A stretch of 64,000 nt of DNA. Origin: Sedimenticola sp. Its GTDB lineage: Bacteria; Pseudomonadota; Gammaproteobacteria; Chromatiales; Chromatiaceae. The notes beneath the pieces were generated by a model. It ran no database searches. It was given only the letters and a program-made list of their open reading frames with translations, and was not told where the DNA came from. The position numbers and the translations under genes are program-made. The DNA is taken from the NCBI GenBank assembly GCA_002869585.1, contig PKUO01000002.1, positions 252,556-316,555 on the forward strand, given 5' to 3'. Positions 31,777 through 40,483 of this stretch are shown piece after piece. Position 1 is the first letter of the stretch. Every line of letters begins with the position of its first letter.

Positions 31777-34044
31777 ATGCTCGAAGTGCTGCATCGAATT
31801 GTTCAGGAGGTGAACGCTGCGCCGGATCTGGCCAGGGCGTTGCGTATCATCGTCGAGCAGGTCAAGCAGTCGATCAGCGCCGATGTCTGCTCGGTCTACC
31901 TGACCGATTTTGAGCAGCGCAATCATGTGCTGATGGCCACCGACGGTCTGCGCCAGCAGGCGGTGGGAAAGGTGACAATACCCTTTCATCGCGGTCTGGT
32001 CGGTCTGGTTTGCGAACGGGCCGAACTGCTCAACGTGGACGACGCCACCACTCATCCCCGATATCTGCGTATTACCGAAACCGGCGAGACCTCCTACCGG
32101 GGTTTTCTCGGTGTTCCGATTATTCAGCACCGCAAGGTGTTGGGTGTGTTGGTGGCGAGACAGAAGGCGCCGCGTCGCTTTGACGACGACGAGGTGACCT
32201 TTCTATTTACCTTGGCTGCCCAGCTCGCGGGTGCGATCACCCATGCCCAGGCAACCGGCGACACCCTGCTCAATCAATACGGTTCACTGGATACCCCCAG
32301 CCGCTTTTTGCAGGGTCGCCCCGGGGCATCCGGCGTGGCCATCGGTTCCATCGTGGTCGCTTTCAGGCAGGCCGACCTGGATGCGGTGCCGGATCGCACC
32401 ACGGAGAAGCCTGAGGAGGATATCCAGGAATTTCACAATGCCGTGGCGCATGTCCAGGACGATCTTCGGAAAATGAAAGAGCGTCTCAGCCATACGCTGT
32501 CGGTGGAAGATCAGGCGCTGTTTGATGCCCTGCTGATGATGTTGAGTGGCGATACCCTGATCAGCCACACGGTGGATCGTATCAAGAAGGGTGAGTGGGT
32601 GCAGTCTGCCCTGCACTACACTATCGAGGAGCATACCCGGGTATTCGACAACATGGATGACCCGTATTTGCGTGAACGGGGTTCGGATGTCAGGGATCTG
32701 GGGCGTCGCATCCTCCACTATCTGCAAACCGACAAGCCCCGGGTGATCGAATATCCTGCACTCACCGTTCTGGTGGGTGATGATGTTAGCGCTGTGGACC
32801 TGGCAGAGATCCCCAAGGAGCATCTGGTGGGAGTCATCTCCGCCAAGGGGTCGAGTTCGTCACATGTGGCCATTCTCGCCCGTGCCATGGGTGTTCCGGC
32901 AGTGATGGGTGTTACCGATCTGCCGGTCAGCCGGGTCGAGGGGCGTGAAGTGATTCTCGACGGCTATCGGGGGCGGGTCTATATCGCGCCCCCGCCGTCG
33001 GTGAAAGAGGAGTATCAGCGGCTGGCCAAGGAAGATCAGGAACTCTCGGAAGAGTTGCAGTCTTTGCTGGGTGAGCCGTCGGAGACTACCGACGGGGTGA
33101 AAATTCCCCTCTATCTGAACACCGGCCTGGTATCGGAAATGAGCAGTCTCGGAACCCAGGAGGCGCAGGGCGTGGGGCTCTACCGCACAGAGTTCCCCTT
33201 CATGGTGCGTGACCGATTCCCCGGAGAAGAGGTGCAGGTCGCCAATTATGCCAAGGTGCTAGAGACCTTTTCACCACGACCGGTGATTCTGCGTACCCTG
33301 GATATTGGTGGGGATAAACCACTGCCCTATTTTCCCATTGAGGAGCCCAATCCCTTTCTGGGCTGGCGCGGTATCCGTATCTCGCTTGATCATCCGGAGA
33401 TCTTTTTGACCCAGATCAGGGCCATGCTGCGTGCGGCTATCGGGTTCAATAACCTGCAGATTATGCTGCCGATGATCAGCAGTGTCTCCGAAGTTGACGA
33501 ACTGATGATTCTGATTCAGCGCGCCCACGACGAGTTGATCGAAGAGGGGTTTGTGGTCAGCATGCCGCGGGTTGGCGTCATGATCGAGGTTCCATCGGCT
33601 GTTTACCAGGTGAAAGAGTTGGCCCGGCGGGTCGATTTCCTCTCGGTGGGCACCAACGATCTGACCCAATATCTTCTTGCGGTCGATCGAAACAACCCGT
33701 TTGTCGCAGAGATTTACGATGACCTGCACCCGGCCGTACTGCGCGCACTGGTTCAGGTGATCGATGGGGCAAAGGAGTATGGCAGTCCGGTCAGCGTCTG
33801 TGGTGAGATGGCCGGTAATCCGTTGGCCTGTGTACTGTTGCTCGGCATGGGTGTGGACAGTCTCAGCATGTCGGCCGGCAGTCTGCTGAAAGTGAAGTGG
33901 GTAATACGCAGCTTCAGCCGTTCATGGGCCAAGCAACTTTTACGGAATGTGCTGCGCATGGAGAATCCCAAGGAAGTTCGGAATTTCCTCACCGGTGCAT
34001 TGGAAGATATGGGACTGGGGGGCTTGGTGCGTCCGGGTAAATAG
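31777..34044 (+). CDS. ptsP: Nitrogen PTS phosphoenolpyruvate-protein phosphotransferase PtsP (enzyme I-Ntr)
   Basis: A 755-residue enzyme I-Ntr. An N-terminal GAF domain (about 1-165) is followed by the EI domains with phospho-His363 in AKGSSSSHVAIL, the PEP-binding GLYRTEFPFM and LRTLDIGGDKPLPYF, and the catalytic Cys in SVCGEMAGNP. It phosphorylates NPr (PtsO), starting a regulatory cascade linked to nitrogen and potassium state. It sits 53 bases after rppH. NPr and EIIA-Ntr are not in the window. Confidence 0.96.
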   Translation: MLEVLHRIVQEVNAAPDLARALRIIVEQVKQSISADVCSVYLTDFEQRNHVLMATDGLRQQAVGKVTIPFHRGLVGLVCERAELLNVDDATTHPRYLRITETGETSYRGFLGVPIIQHRKVLGVLVARQKAPRRFDDDEVTFLFTLAAQLAGAITHAQATGDTLLNQYGSLDTPSRFLQGRPGASGVAIGSIVVAFRQADLDAVPDRTTEKPEEDIQEFHNAVAHVQDDLRKMKERLSHTLSVEDQALFDALLMMLSGDTLISHTVDRIKKGEWVQSALHYTIEEHTRVFDNMDDPYLRERGSDVRDLGRRILHYLQTDKPRVIEYPALTVLVGDDVSAVDLAEIPKEHLVGVISAKGSSSSHVAILARAMGVPAVMGVTDLPVSRVEGREVILDGYRGRVYIAPPPSVKEEYQRLAKEDQELSEELQSLLGEPSETTDGVKIPLYLNTGLVSEMSSLGTQEAQGVGLYRTEFPFMVRDRFPGEEVQVANYAKVLETFSPRPVILRTLDIGGDKPLPYFPIEEPNPFLGWRGIRISLDHPEIFLTQIRAMLRAAIGFNNLQIMLPMISSVSEVDELMILIQRAHDELIEEGFVVSMPRVGVMIEVPSAVYQVKELARRVDFLSVGTNDLTQYLLAVDRNNPFVAEIYDDLHPAVLRALVQVIDGAKEYGSPVSVCGEMAGNPLACVLLLGMGVDSLSMSAGSLLKVKWVIRSFSRSWAKQLLRNVLRMENPKEVRNFLTGALEDMGLGGLVRPGK

Positions 34045-34257
34045 ACTTTTTGGCATGATGGGTCAATTTATGGACTAGATTTTTTATGGTTTATGGTTAA
34101 TTATTAAGCATAAGGAACAATAAAAATAACGTGGCGGGGTTTCTTCAACGGCTCATTGAAGGGATGCCTCAGATATAACAAAGACTTGGTCCCACCCATT
34201 AAGGGCGTGATGTGTAAGCGGGTGGAGACAGAAGCAAACTGATTTGGGGTGATTGCC

Positions 34258-35184
34258 ATGCGGGAACGGGTAATCAAGCAGTTCTCTCTTTTTTCAATCC
34301 TATTCTTCGTTTCGCTGGGTTTATATGCCCAGGCCAAAGATGAGGCCTTCGATTTTGAATTGGAGGTTCTCACCAAGGATGACTGCAGGCTTTGTCATAG
34401 TGGACAGGCTGTGGCCTATTTCTCAAGTCTGCATGGCCAGTCAGAAAATGCAGTACATGAGAATCCCATCAAACAGTGTGAAACCTGCCACGGTGAGTTT
34501 TATGCTCACATCAAATCACGTGGTGAGAGTCTGGATGGCGTGGTGAGTTTTGCCAACAAAAATGGCACCTTTCTGGAAAGGAACCAGCGTTGTATGAACT
34601 GTCATGAGGACAGTCGCCGCATGCACTGGCAGGGCAGTATGCATGAAACCAGCAGTATGGATTGCAGTAGTTGCCACAAGATTCATGGTAAGGATGCTGT
34701 CTTGGCAAGAAACGAAGAGTCCAAAGTTTGCTTTAGCTGCCATCAGAAAATACGCGCAGATTTACACAAGCCATCGAGTCATCCGTCTGGAGAAGTGATG
34801 AGCTGTCGCGACTGTCACAACAGTCATGGTTCAACTGGTGATAAATTACTGAGGCATTTTGATGTCAATCTGGTCTGTTATGAGTGTCATGCCAATCTGC
34901 GTGGACCATTTCTCTGGGAACATCCCCCTGCATCAGACAATTGCCTGACCTGTCACGAGGCTCACGGTTCAAGTCATTATTCAATGCTGAAGAGGCGGGC
35001 TCCGTTCCTGTGCCAGCAGTGTCATCAAAATGAGGTAGGTTCCCGTCATGTTCGACGCGTTATGGATCTGGATGCACTTGCTGAAGTGGGTGAGGGGAGA
35101 TTTATTGCAGCAGGATCATGCATGAACTGCCATTCCAAAGTCCATGGTTCAAACCACCCCTCAGGAGTTGGATTGTCTCGTTGA
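34258..35184 (+). CDS. Periplasmic decaheme c-type cytochrome, MtrA/DmsE family
   Basis: A 308-residue secreted cytochrome. After a signal peptide (to about residue 26) there are exactly ten CXXCH haem sites: CRLCH, CETCH, CMNCH, CSSCH, CFSCH, CRDCH, CYECH, CLTCH, CQQCH and CMNCH. Length and haem count match the MtrA/DmsE/PioA family, which threads electrons through an outer-membrane barrel. ATG 34258 is chosen because GGGGT precedes it by seven bases. The barrel gene follows directly. No terminal reductase or extracellular cytochrome is nearby, so the external electron donor or acceptor is unknown. Base composition is AT-richer than in neighbouring genes. Confidence 0.9.
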   Translation: MRERVIKQFSLFSILFFVSLGLYAQAKDEAFDFELEVLTKDDCRLCHSGQAVAYFSSLHGQSENAVHENPIKQCETCHGEFYAHIKSRGESLDGVVSFANKNGTFLERNQRCMNCHEDSRRMHWQGSMHETSSMDCSSCHKIHGKDAVLARNEESKVCFSCHQKIRADLHKPSSHPSGEVMSCRDCHNSHGSTGDKLLRHFDVNLVCYECHANLRGPFLWEHPPASDNCLTCHEAHGSSHYSMLKRRAPFLCQQCHQNEVGSRHVRRVMDLDALAEVGEGRFIAAGSCMNCHSKVHGSNHPSGVGLSR

Positions 35185-35199
35185 TAGTGCGAGGAAGTG

Positions 35200-37194
35200 A
35201 TGAATATACAATGCCGGCAGTATACGGAAGTAATCGCAATCTTGTGTCTAACTGGATTTAACTCCACCAGCTTTGGTCTGGAAAATGACAATGATACAGG
35301 TGTCATAACCTATGGGAGTATATCCTATGAACATGGTTATGAAATGGCGCAGAGTGCAAATCTGAATGCCGATAGTTATCGTTTAAATATCAACGTGGGA
35401 AAGACGGCACAGTTTCATGCTGGGCTTACGGCAGACAAAATCACAACCAGGCCTTCCTTGGGTACAATGACGCTGTATGAATCTGTAGGTTCAGATACGC
35501 TCGTATTGCCGGATGATTGGGTTAATGTAGGCAGAGTGGAGAACATCGACCCAGCCGATCTTAACGCTGTTAAAATCAATACTGAAAGGAAGCGGATAGC
35601 GGGTGATGTGACTCTTATGTCGGGCTCCGGTTGGCAGGTCAGCTTAAACATGGGTCGGGATAAAAAGGAGGGTCTTAAAAAAGCGGGCGCTGCTTTTGCG
35701 ACGAATACAAATGAGATTGTGAAGAATGTAAAGGCTGTAATTCTTCCCGAACCTGTTGACCACGTTACCGATCGTTCAAATCTGATTTTCGATTATCAAA
35801 AAGAGAAGTATCAACTCCAGGCATCGCTGCACGTTTCCAGATTTAATAATAATAATGACTCGTTGAGTTGGGAGAATCTTTTCCTTACAGGCGCTGATGT
35901 GGGTGTAATGAGCCTTGAGCCAGATAATACTTTTTACCAGGCAAGTCTGGTTGGTAGCTATAAGCTCAGTGATGCTACAAAAATGACGGCTTCTTTGTCG
36001 TCAGGCATTATGAAGCAGGATCAGCCGTACCTCCCCTACAGTTCCAGTGATGAGCTAAACGGACAGTTGCCGCAAGACTCCCTTGATGGTGAGGTGCTTG
36101 TCAATTCCATCGGCTTGAAAGTTTCGTCGCGGTTCTCTGAAAAGCTTCGTCTGAATGCAAAATACCAGTTCAAGGAACGGGATAACAATACTCCACAGAA
36201 TACCTATAATCCTGTATTACTGGACTATTCTAGCTATGGTTTGTATACCAATCGACCCTATAGTTACAAGAAACACAATTTTGATCTGGGAGCCAACTAT
36301 CAGCTAAATTCCGCATTGGATTTTGATCTTGATTATGAGCATGATGATGTTAAAAGATGGCGCTCTGAGGTAACTGAGGCCACTGAAGACATGCTAACGG
36401 GGCGCGTTAATTTTAATATTAATCCGAACTGGAACGTCGCTCTCAGCACAGGGCATGGGCAGAGAGTGGGTAGCAACTATGTGCCTTTTAGTGATCCGGT
36501 AACAACCACCAATCCATTATTGAGAAAATTTGATGTTGCAGACCGGTTGCAGCACCGTTATGGGGTTAGCGTTAACTATCTCCCCTCGGATAATCTGATC
36601 ATTGCCGGAAGTATGAATCTTCTGCAGGATGAATATCCCGATACAAATATTGGCCTGCATGAAAACGATAATCTTGATACTTCTCTTGATGTCAATTATC
36701 AGATCAATGAGAAAATCAATCTCCATGGATTTATAAACCGCAGTAAAAGCCAGATGTCACAGGCTGGATCGGATGCCTATCCGGAGCCGTCCATTGATCC
36801 GAACTGGTACGTGGATATAAAAGACCGGTTCTATAGCCTTGGTCTTGGGCTTGAAATGCTTTCAGTCATGCCAAATCTGGATATGGGTATTGACTACACG
36901 CATAGTCGCAGCAGGGGGCGGACCATTATAAATGATCTGACTACAGGGACGTCCATCGTATCCGAGTATCCGGATCTGATAACCAACTACAAGGGCCTCC
37001 AACTCTATGGGCGCTACAGGTTTAGTCCGAACCTGATGGGACGGCTTGCGCTTGTGCGCGAGAAGTATGATTCCAGTGATTGGGCCTATGATGACCTGGA
37101 TGCAAATTCACTGACCTCTCTGTTGTTGCTGGGCGAAGAGAGTCAGAGGTACTCCAACACCTTTGTCGCCTTTACCATCCACTACACGTTTTGA
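35200..37194 (+). CDS. MtrB/PioB-family decaheme-associated outer-membrane beta-barrel
   Basis: A 664-residue outer-membrane protein. It has an N-terminal secretion signal, many alternating-hydrophobicity strands and a C-terminal aromatic strand ending AFTIHYTF, typical for BAM substrates. Family assignment rests on size, the barrel pattern and the position immediately after a decaheme cytochrome. MtrB forms the sheath that holds MtrA across the membrane. No CXXC near the N terminus is seen, unlike in Shewanella MtrB. ATG 35200 follows GAGGAAG at short spacing. GC content is lower than the flanks, suggesting transfer. Convergent with the ABC permease gene. Confidence 0.85.
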   Translation: MNIQCRQYTEVIAILCLTGFNSTSFGLENDNDTGVITYGSISYEHGYEMAQSANLNADSYRLNINVGKTAQFHAGLTADKITTRPSLGTMTLYESVGSDTLVLPDDWVNVGRVENIDPADLNAVKINTERKRIAGDVTLMSGSGWQVSLNMGRDKKEGLKKAGAAFATNTNEIVKNVKAVILPEPVDHVTDRSNLIFDYQKEKYQLQASLHVSRFNNNNDSLSWENLFLTGADVGVMSLEPDNTFYQASLVGSYKLSDATKMTASLSSGIMKQDQPYLPYSSSDELNGQLPQDSLDGEVLVNSIGLKVSSRFSEKLRLNAKYQFKERDNNTPQNTYNPVLLDYSSYGLYTNRPYSYKKHNFDLGANYQLNSALDFDLDYEHDDVKRWRSEVTEATEDMLTGRVNFNINPNWNVALSTGHGQRVGSNYVPFSDPVTTTNPLLRKFDVADRLQHRYGVSVNYLPSDNLIIAGSMNLLQDEYPDTNIGLHENDNLDTSLDVNYQINEKINLHGFINRSKSQMSQAGSDAYPEPSIDPNWYVDIKDRFYSLGLGLEMLSVMPNLDMGIDYTHSRSRGRTIINDLTTGTSIVSEYPDLITNYKGLQLYGRYRFSPNLMGRLALVREKYDSSDWAYDDLDANSLTSLLLLGEESQRYSNTFVAFTIHYTF

Positions 37195-37207
37195 TTTGCT
37201 GGCGGGA

Positions 37208-38212
37208 TCATTCCCAGCGAAACAGATAGGCGCCTATGGTCATGAAAACTGCGGTCATGCCACCCAGAATAAATAGATGATGGCTGATTTCGACCAGTCC
37301 GGAGCCATCGATCATTACCGCCCTCGCTGCATCGATGATGTGTGTCAGTGGCAGCAGTTGCGCTGCCTGACGAACGAGTTCGGGTGATCCCTCCAGTGAA
37401 AACCAGACGCCGGATAACAGCATCATTGGCCAGCTGACCAGATTCAGCAGACCATTGGCTGTCTCTTCGCTGGCCATGCGTGCCGCGATAATGAGGCTGA
37501 GGCTGATCAGGCTCAGTGTGCCAAGGGTCAGAATCAGCAGGAGGGTGGCGTAGGAGCCGAGCATTCTGAATCCAATAAAAAAATCGGTGCCAATATATAC
37601 CAGAATGGTAAACAGCAGGATAAGCCATAGCCGCGAGAATACCTGCGCCGAGAGAAACTCAAAGGCGCTGAGCGGGGTTGCTTTCAGGCGCTTCAGTACG
37701 CCGTTCTTGCGGTAACGCACAATCACATAGCCGATACCGAACAGGGAGCTGAACATCACGTTCATGCCCAGTATGCCCGGGATCAGCCAGTCCACGTAAC
37801 GAACCGCCTCGCCGCTGACCAGTTGTTTGCTGAATCCGGGTGACAGGCTGTTGAGTAACCGTTCCAACATGTATCCCTTGGCGGATGTTTCATTGATCCA
37901 GTACTGCTTTGTGCCAATATCGATCAGCATATCGTACTGATGGCGTTCCACCTTGCCGATTGTTTGGTCCAGGTTTTCGATGTTGATGAAGCTGACATGC
38001 TCTGTCGCGAGAAAGGCCTCGGCTGTGGCGGGCTGGGCCTGTATTTCCTTGACTGCAACCTTGAACAGTTCGTTGTCATCGGTATGAAAGGCAAAGGCAA
38101 AACCCATAACGATCAGCACTGGAAAAATGATGTTCCATGCAAGTGCCGACTTGTCACGTAAGAACTCCCGGTTGCGCGCCCCCAGGACGGCCAGAAAACG
38201 TTTGAGTGTCAT
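37208..38212 (-). CDS. ABC-2 type transporter permease
   Basis: A 334-residue membrane protein with one N-terminal helix (ALAWNIIFPVLIVMGFAFAF), a periplasmic segment of about 110 residues and five further helices, ending in a C-terminal membrane hairpin. This is the layout of ABC-2 export permeases (DrrB/NatB/YadH-like). It overlaps nothing and lies seven bases after the ATPase gene on the same strand. Substrate unknown. Confidence 0.9.
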   Translation of the reverse strand: MTLKRFLAVLGARNREFLRDKSALAWNIIFPVLIVMGFAFAFHTDDNELFKVAVKEIQAQPATAEAFLATEHVSFINIENLDQTIGKVERHQYDMLIDIGTKQYWINETSAKGYMLERLLNSLSPGFSKQLVSGEAVRYVDWLIPGILGMNVMFSSLFGIGYVIVRYRKNGVLKRLKATPLSAFEFLSAQVFSRLWLILLFTILVYIGTDFFIGFRMLGSYATLLLILTLGTLSLISLSLIIAARMASEETANGLLNLVSWPMMLLSGVWFSLEGSPELVRQAAQLLPLTHIIDAARAVMIDGSGLVEISHHLFILGGMTAVFMTIGAYLFRWE

Positions 38213-38219
38213 TTTTGTA

Positions 38220-39107
38220 TCAGGCTCTCAGGTTATGGCCAGTGAGTTGGAGGAACAGATCTTCCAGCGTTCGTTCGCGAACCTGTAGTTGTGTCAGCGG
38301 GACTCCGGCGTCGATCAGCAGATGAATGGTCTTATCCACATCATCGCTTAGAATGTCAGCGTACCCGTTCGCCTGATGGCTAACCAGTTGATCCCTGCAT
38401 GCCGGGTGGTTGCGGAAATTTGTGCTTGGAAGGGTGATGACGGTATTCTGGAAATGGCTTTTCAATAGGTCCCGTGGTGTGCCCTGAGCAATGATGCGAC
38501 CATTATCCATGATCGCAATCTCGTCACACAGCTCATAGGCCTCTTCCATGTAATGGGTGGTGAGCAGCAGGGTTTTCCTCTCGGCCTTGATTTTGTGCAC
38601 CAGTTGCCAGAAATTACGCCGTGCTTGCGGATCGAGGCCTGTCGTGGGTTCATCAAGAAAAATAATTTCCGGGTCGTTGATCAATGCAATGGCAAGTAAC
38701 ACCCGCTGCCGCTGACCGCCCGACAGGCGTTTGGTATCGCGATCGAGAAATTCGCCCAGTGCGCACTGTTCGATTAACTGCTCCATAGGCCGGACGCGAG
38801 GATAAAAATCGGCGAACAGACGCAACGCCTCCCTGACAGTGATGTGCTCCTGCAAGGCGGTATTCTGGAACATGATGCCGGCGGTGTTGCGGAACTCAGG
38901 CCCAATGGGTTTCCCCCGGTAGTGGATACTGCCGGAGCTGGGTTCGATAATGCCCTCCAGCATTTCAACGGTGGTGGTCTTACCCGCCCCATTGGGGCCC
39001 AGCAGGCCAAAGCATATCCCCTTGGGGATGGAAAAGCTCACGCCATTAACCGCTTTTACCTCCTTGTAGGACTTGCACAGATTTTCGATGTCGATTATCG
39101 GGTTCAT
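38220..39107 (-). CDS. ABC transporter ATP-binding protein
   Basis: A 295-residue ATPase of the CcmA/DrrA class, partner of the downstream ABC-2 permease. Walker A is GPNGAGKTTTV, the signature is RLSGGQRQRVLLAIAL, Walker B is IIFLDEPTTGLDP and the H-loop is TTHYMEEA. About 75 C-terminal residues beyond the ATPase core are typical of this class. The exported compound cannot be read from the sequence. Confidence 0.93.
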   Translation of the reverse strand: MNPIIDIENLCKSYKEVKAVNGVSFSIPKGICFGLLGPNGAGKTTTVEMLEGIIEPSSGSIHYRGKPIGPEFRNTAGIMFQNTALQEHITVREALRLFADFYPRVRPMEQLIEQCALGEFLDRDTKRLSGGQRQRVLLAIALINDPEIIFLDEPTTGLDPQARRNFWQLVHKIKAERKTLLLTTHYMEEAYELCDEIAIMDNGRIIAQGTPRDLLKSHFQNTVITLPSTNFRNHPACRDQLVSHQANGYADILSDDVDKTIHLLIDAGVPLTQLQVRERTLEDLFLQLTGHNLRA

Positions 39108-39291
39108 TGACCTGCCATAACAGTGCTGAACGTGAATTGTAGCGTAACTGACACGGTCGGGTTACTGCTGTTTTCCCTGTGAAATGTGTTGATAAAGTGC
39201 GTGTAAATCGGCATGCCTGCAACTTTTGTTCTAAATTTGGATTAGCAATCCTGCTACTCTGATAACAGACTCACGCGCAGTGGAGATGATG

Positions 39292-40413
39292 ATGCTGATA
39301 GCTGTCCCCAAAGAGATCAAGAATAACGAATTTCGGGTAGGCCTGACCCCCGCCAGCGTGCGTGAATTGATTGGTCAGGGTCATCAGGTGATTGTTGAAA
39401 CACAGGCCAGTGCCGGTATCGGATTGACGGATGATATCTATCGCACGGCCGGCGCCGAGATTGTGCAGACGGCGGAGGAGCTGTTTCAGCGAGCCGAGAT
39501 GATCGTCAAGGTCAAGGAGCCCCAGCCCGATGAGTGCCGGATGTTGCGGGAAGGCCAGGTGTTGTTCACCTACCTGCACCTGGCCCCGGATCCGCAACAG
39601 ACGCGACTCCTTATCGAGTCAGGTGTCACCGCGATCGCCTATGAAACGGTCACCGACCATCGCGGTGGATTGCCGCTGTTAACGCCGATGTCAGAGGTGG
39701 CGGGGCGTATGTCTATCCAGGCCGGGGCGAATTGTCTGGAGAAGGTGCATGGCGGCTCTGGGGTTCTGCTCGGTGGTGTGGCCGGTGTTGCCCCAGCGGA
39801 TGTGGTGGTGATCGGTGGCGGGGTGGTAGGCACCAACGCCATCCTGATGGCGATGGGCATGGGTGCCAGGGTGACGGTGCTGGACCGTTCACTGGAGCGC
39901 CTGAGGGCATTGGACATGCAGTTTGGCAGTCATCTCAATACCATCTACTCGACCGCCGATATGCTGGAGCAGTACGTGCTCAATGCGGATCTTGTGATCG
40001 GTGCCGTACTGGTGCCGGGCGCCTCAGCGCCCAAGCTGGTTACCCGGGAGATGTTAAAAGGGATGAGGCCGGGTTCCGTACTGGTTGATGTGGCCATCGA
40101 TCAGGGGGGGTGTTTTGAGACATCCAGGGCGACGACCCATGCCGAGCCCACCTTCATCGTTGAAAATATCGTGCATTACTGCGTCGCCAATATGCCTGGT
40201 GCTGTTCCCCACACTTCAACCTTTGCGCTGAATAACGCGACTCTCCCGTTTGTTAGCAGACTCGCCAATTCGGGTTCTGCGAAGGCCCTCGCGGGTGATC
40301 ACAACCTACTGGCCGGTCTGAATGTGCATCGCGGGCAGGTGACTTATGAAGCCGTGGCGCAGTCGCTGGGATACCCCTATGTGCCAGCAAAACAGGCGCT
40401 GGGTATTGATTAG
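39292..40413 (+). CDS. ald: Alanine dehydrogenase
   Basis: Converts L-alanine to pyruvate and ammonia with NAD+. The 373-residue protein starts [21 protein letters not shown], has the NAD-binding glycine motif [11 protein letters not shown] and the catalytic region [22 protein letters not shown], plus [19 protein letters not shown]. Of several in-frame starts (39280-39292) I choose ATG 39292, which has GGAG six bases upstream and matches family N termini. It is divergent from the ABC exporter. Confidence 0.95.
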   Translation: MLIAVPKEIKNNEFRVGLTPASVRELIGQGHQVIVETQASAGIGLTDDIYRTAGAEIVQTAEELFQRAEMIVKVKEPQPDECRMLREGQVLFTYLHLAPDPQQTRLLIESGVTAIAYETVTDHRGGLPLLTPMSEVAGRMSIQAGANCLEKVHGGSGVLLGGVAGVAPADVVVIGGGVVGTNAILMAMGMGARVTVLDRSLERLRALDMQFGSHLNTIYSTADMLEQYVLNADLVIGAVLVPGASAPKLVTREMLKGMRPGSVLVDVAIDQGGCFETSRATTHAEPTFIVENIVHYCVANMPGAVPHTSTFALNNATLPFVSRLANSGSAKALAGDHNLLAGLNVHRGQVTYEAVAQSLGYPYVPAKQALGID

Positions 40414-40483
40414 GCCTGTGCAGATGCTGGCAGATAGGCGCTTTGGTTCAGCCTTGTTTCAGCCAAACGGGCACGGTGGCGTT

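Noticed and set aside
34045-34257. Possible riboswitch (c-di-GMP type) before the decaheme cytochrome
   Set aside because: Cytochrome genes in some bacteria have such leaders, and the region contains GGTGGAGACAGAAGCAAACT, but the required paired stems and tetraloop-receptor pattern of GEMM-I are not recognisable.
39144-39165. GTAAC-N12-GTTAC inverted repeat upstream of ald
   Set aside because: The spacing and half-site order differ from the symporter sites, and no sigma-54-like promoter is seen at the right distance; short repeats of this size are expected by chance.
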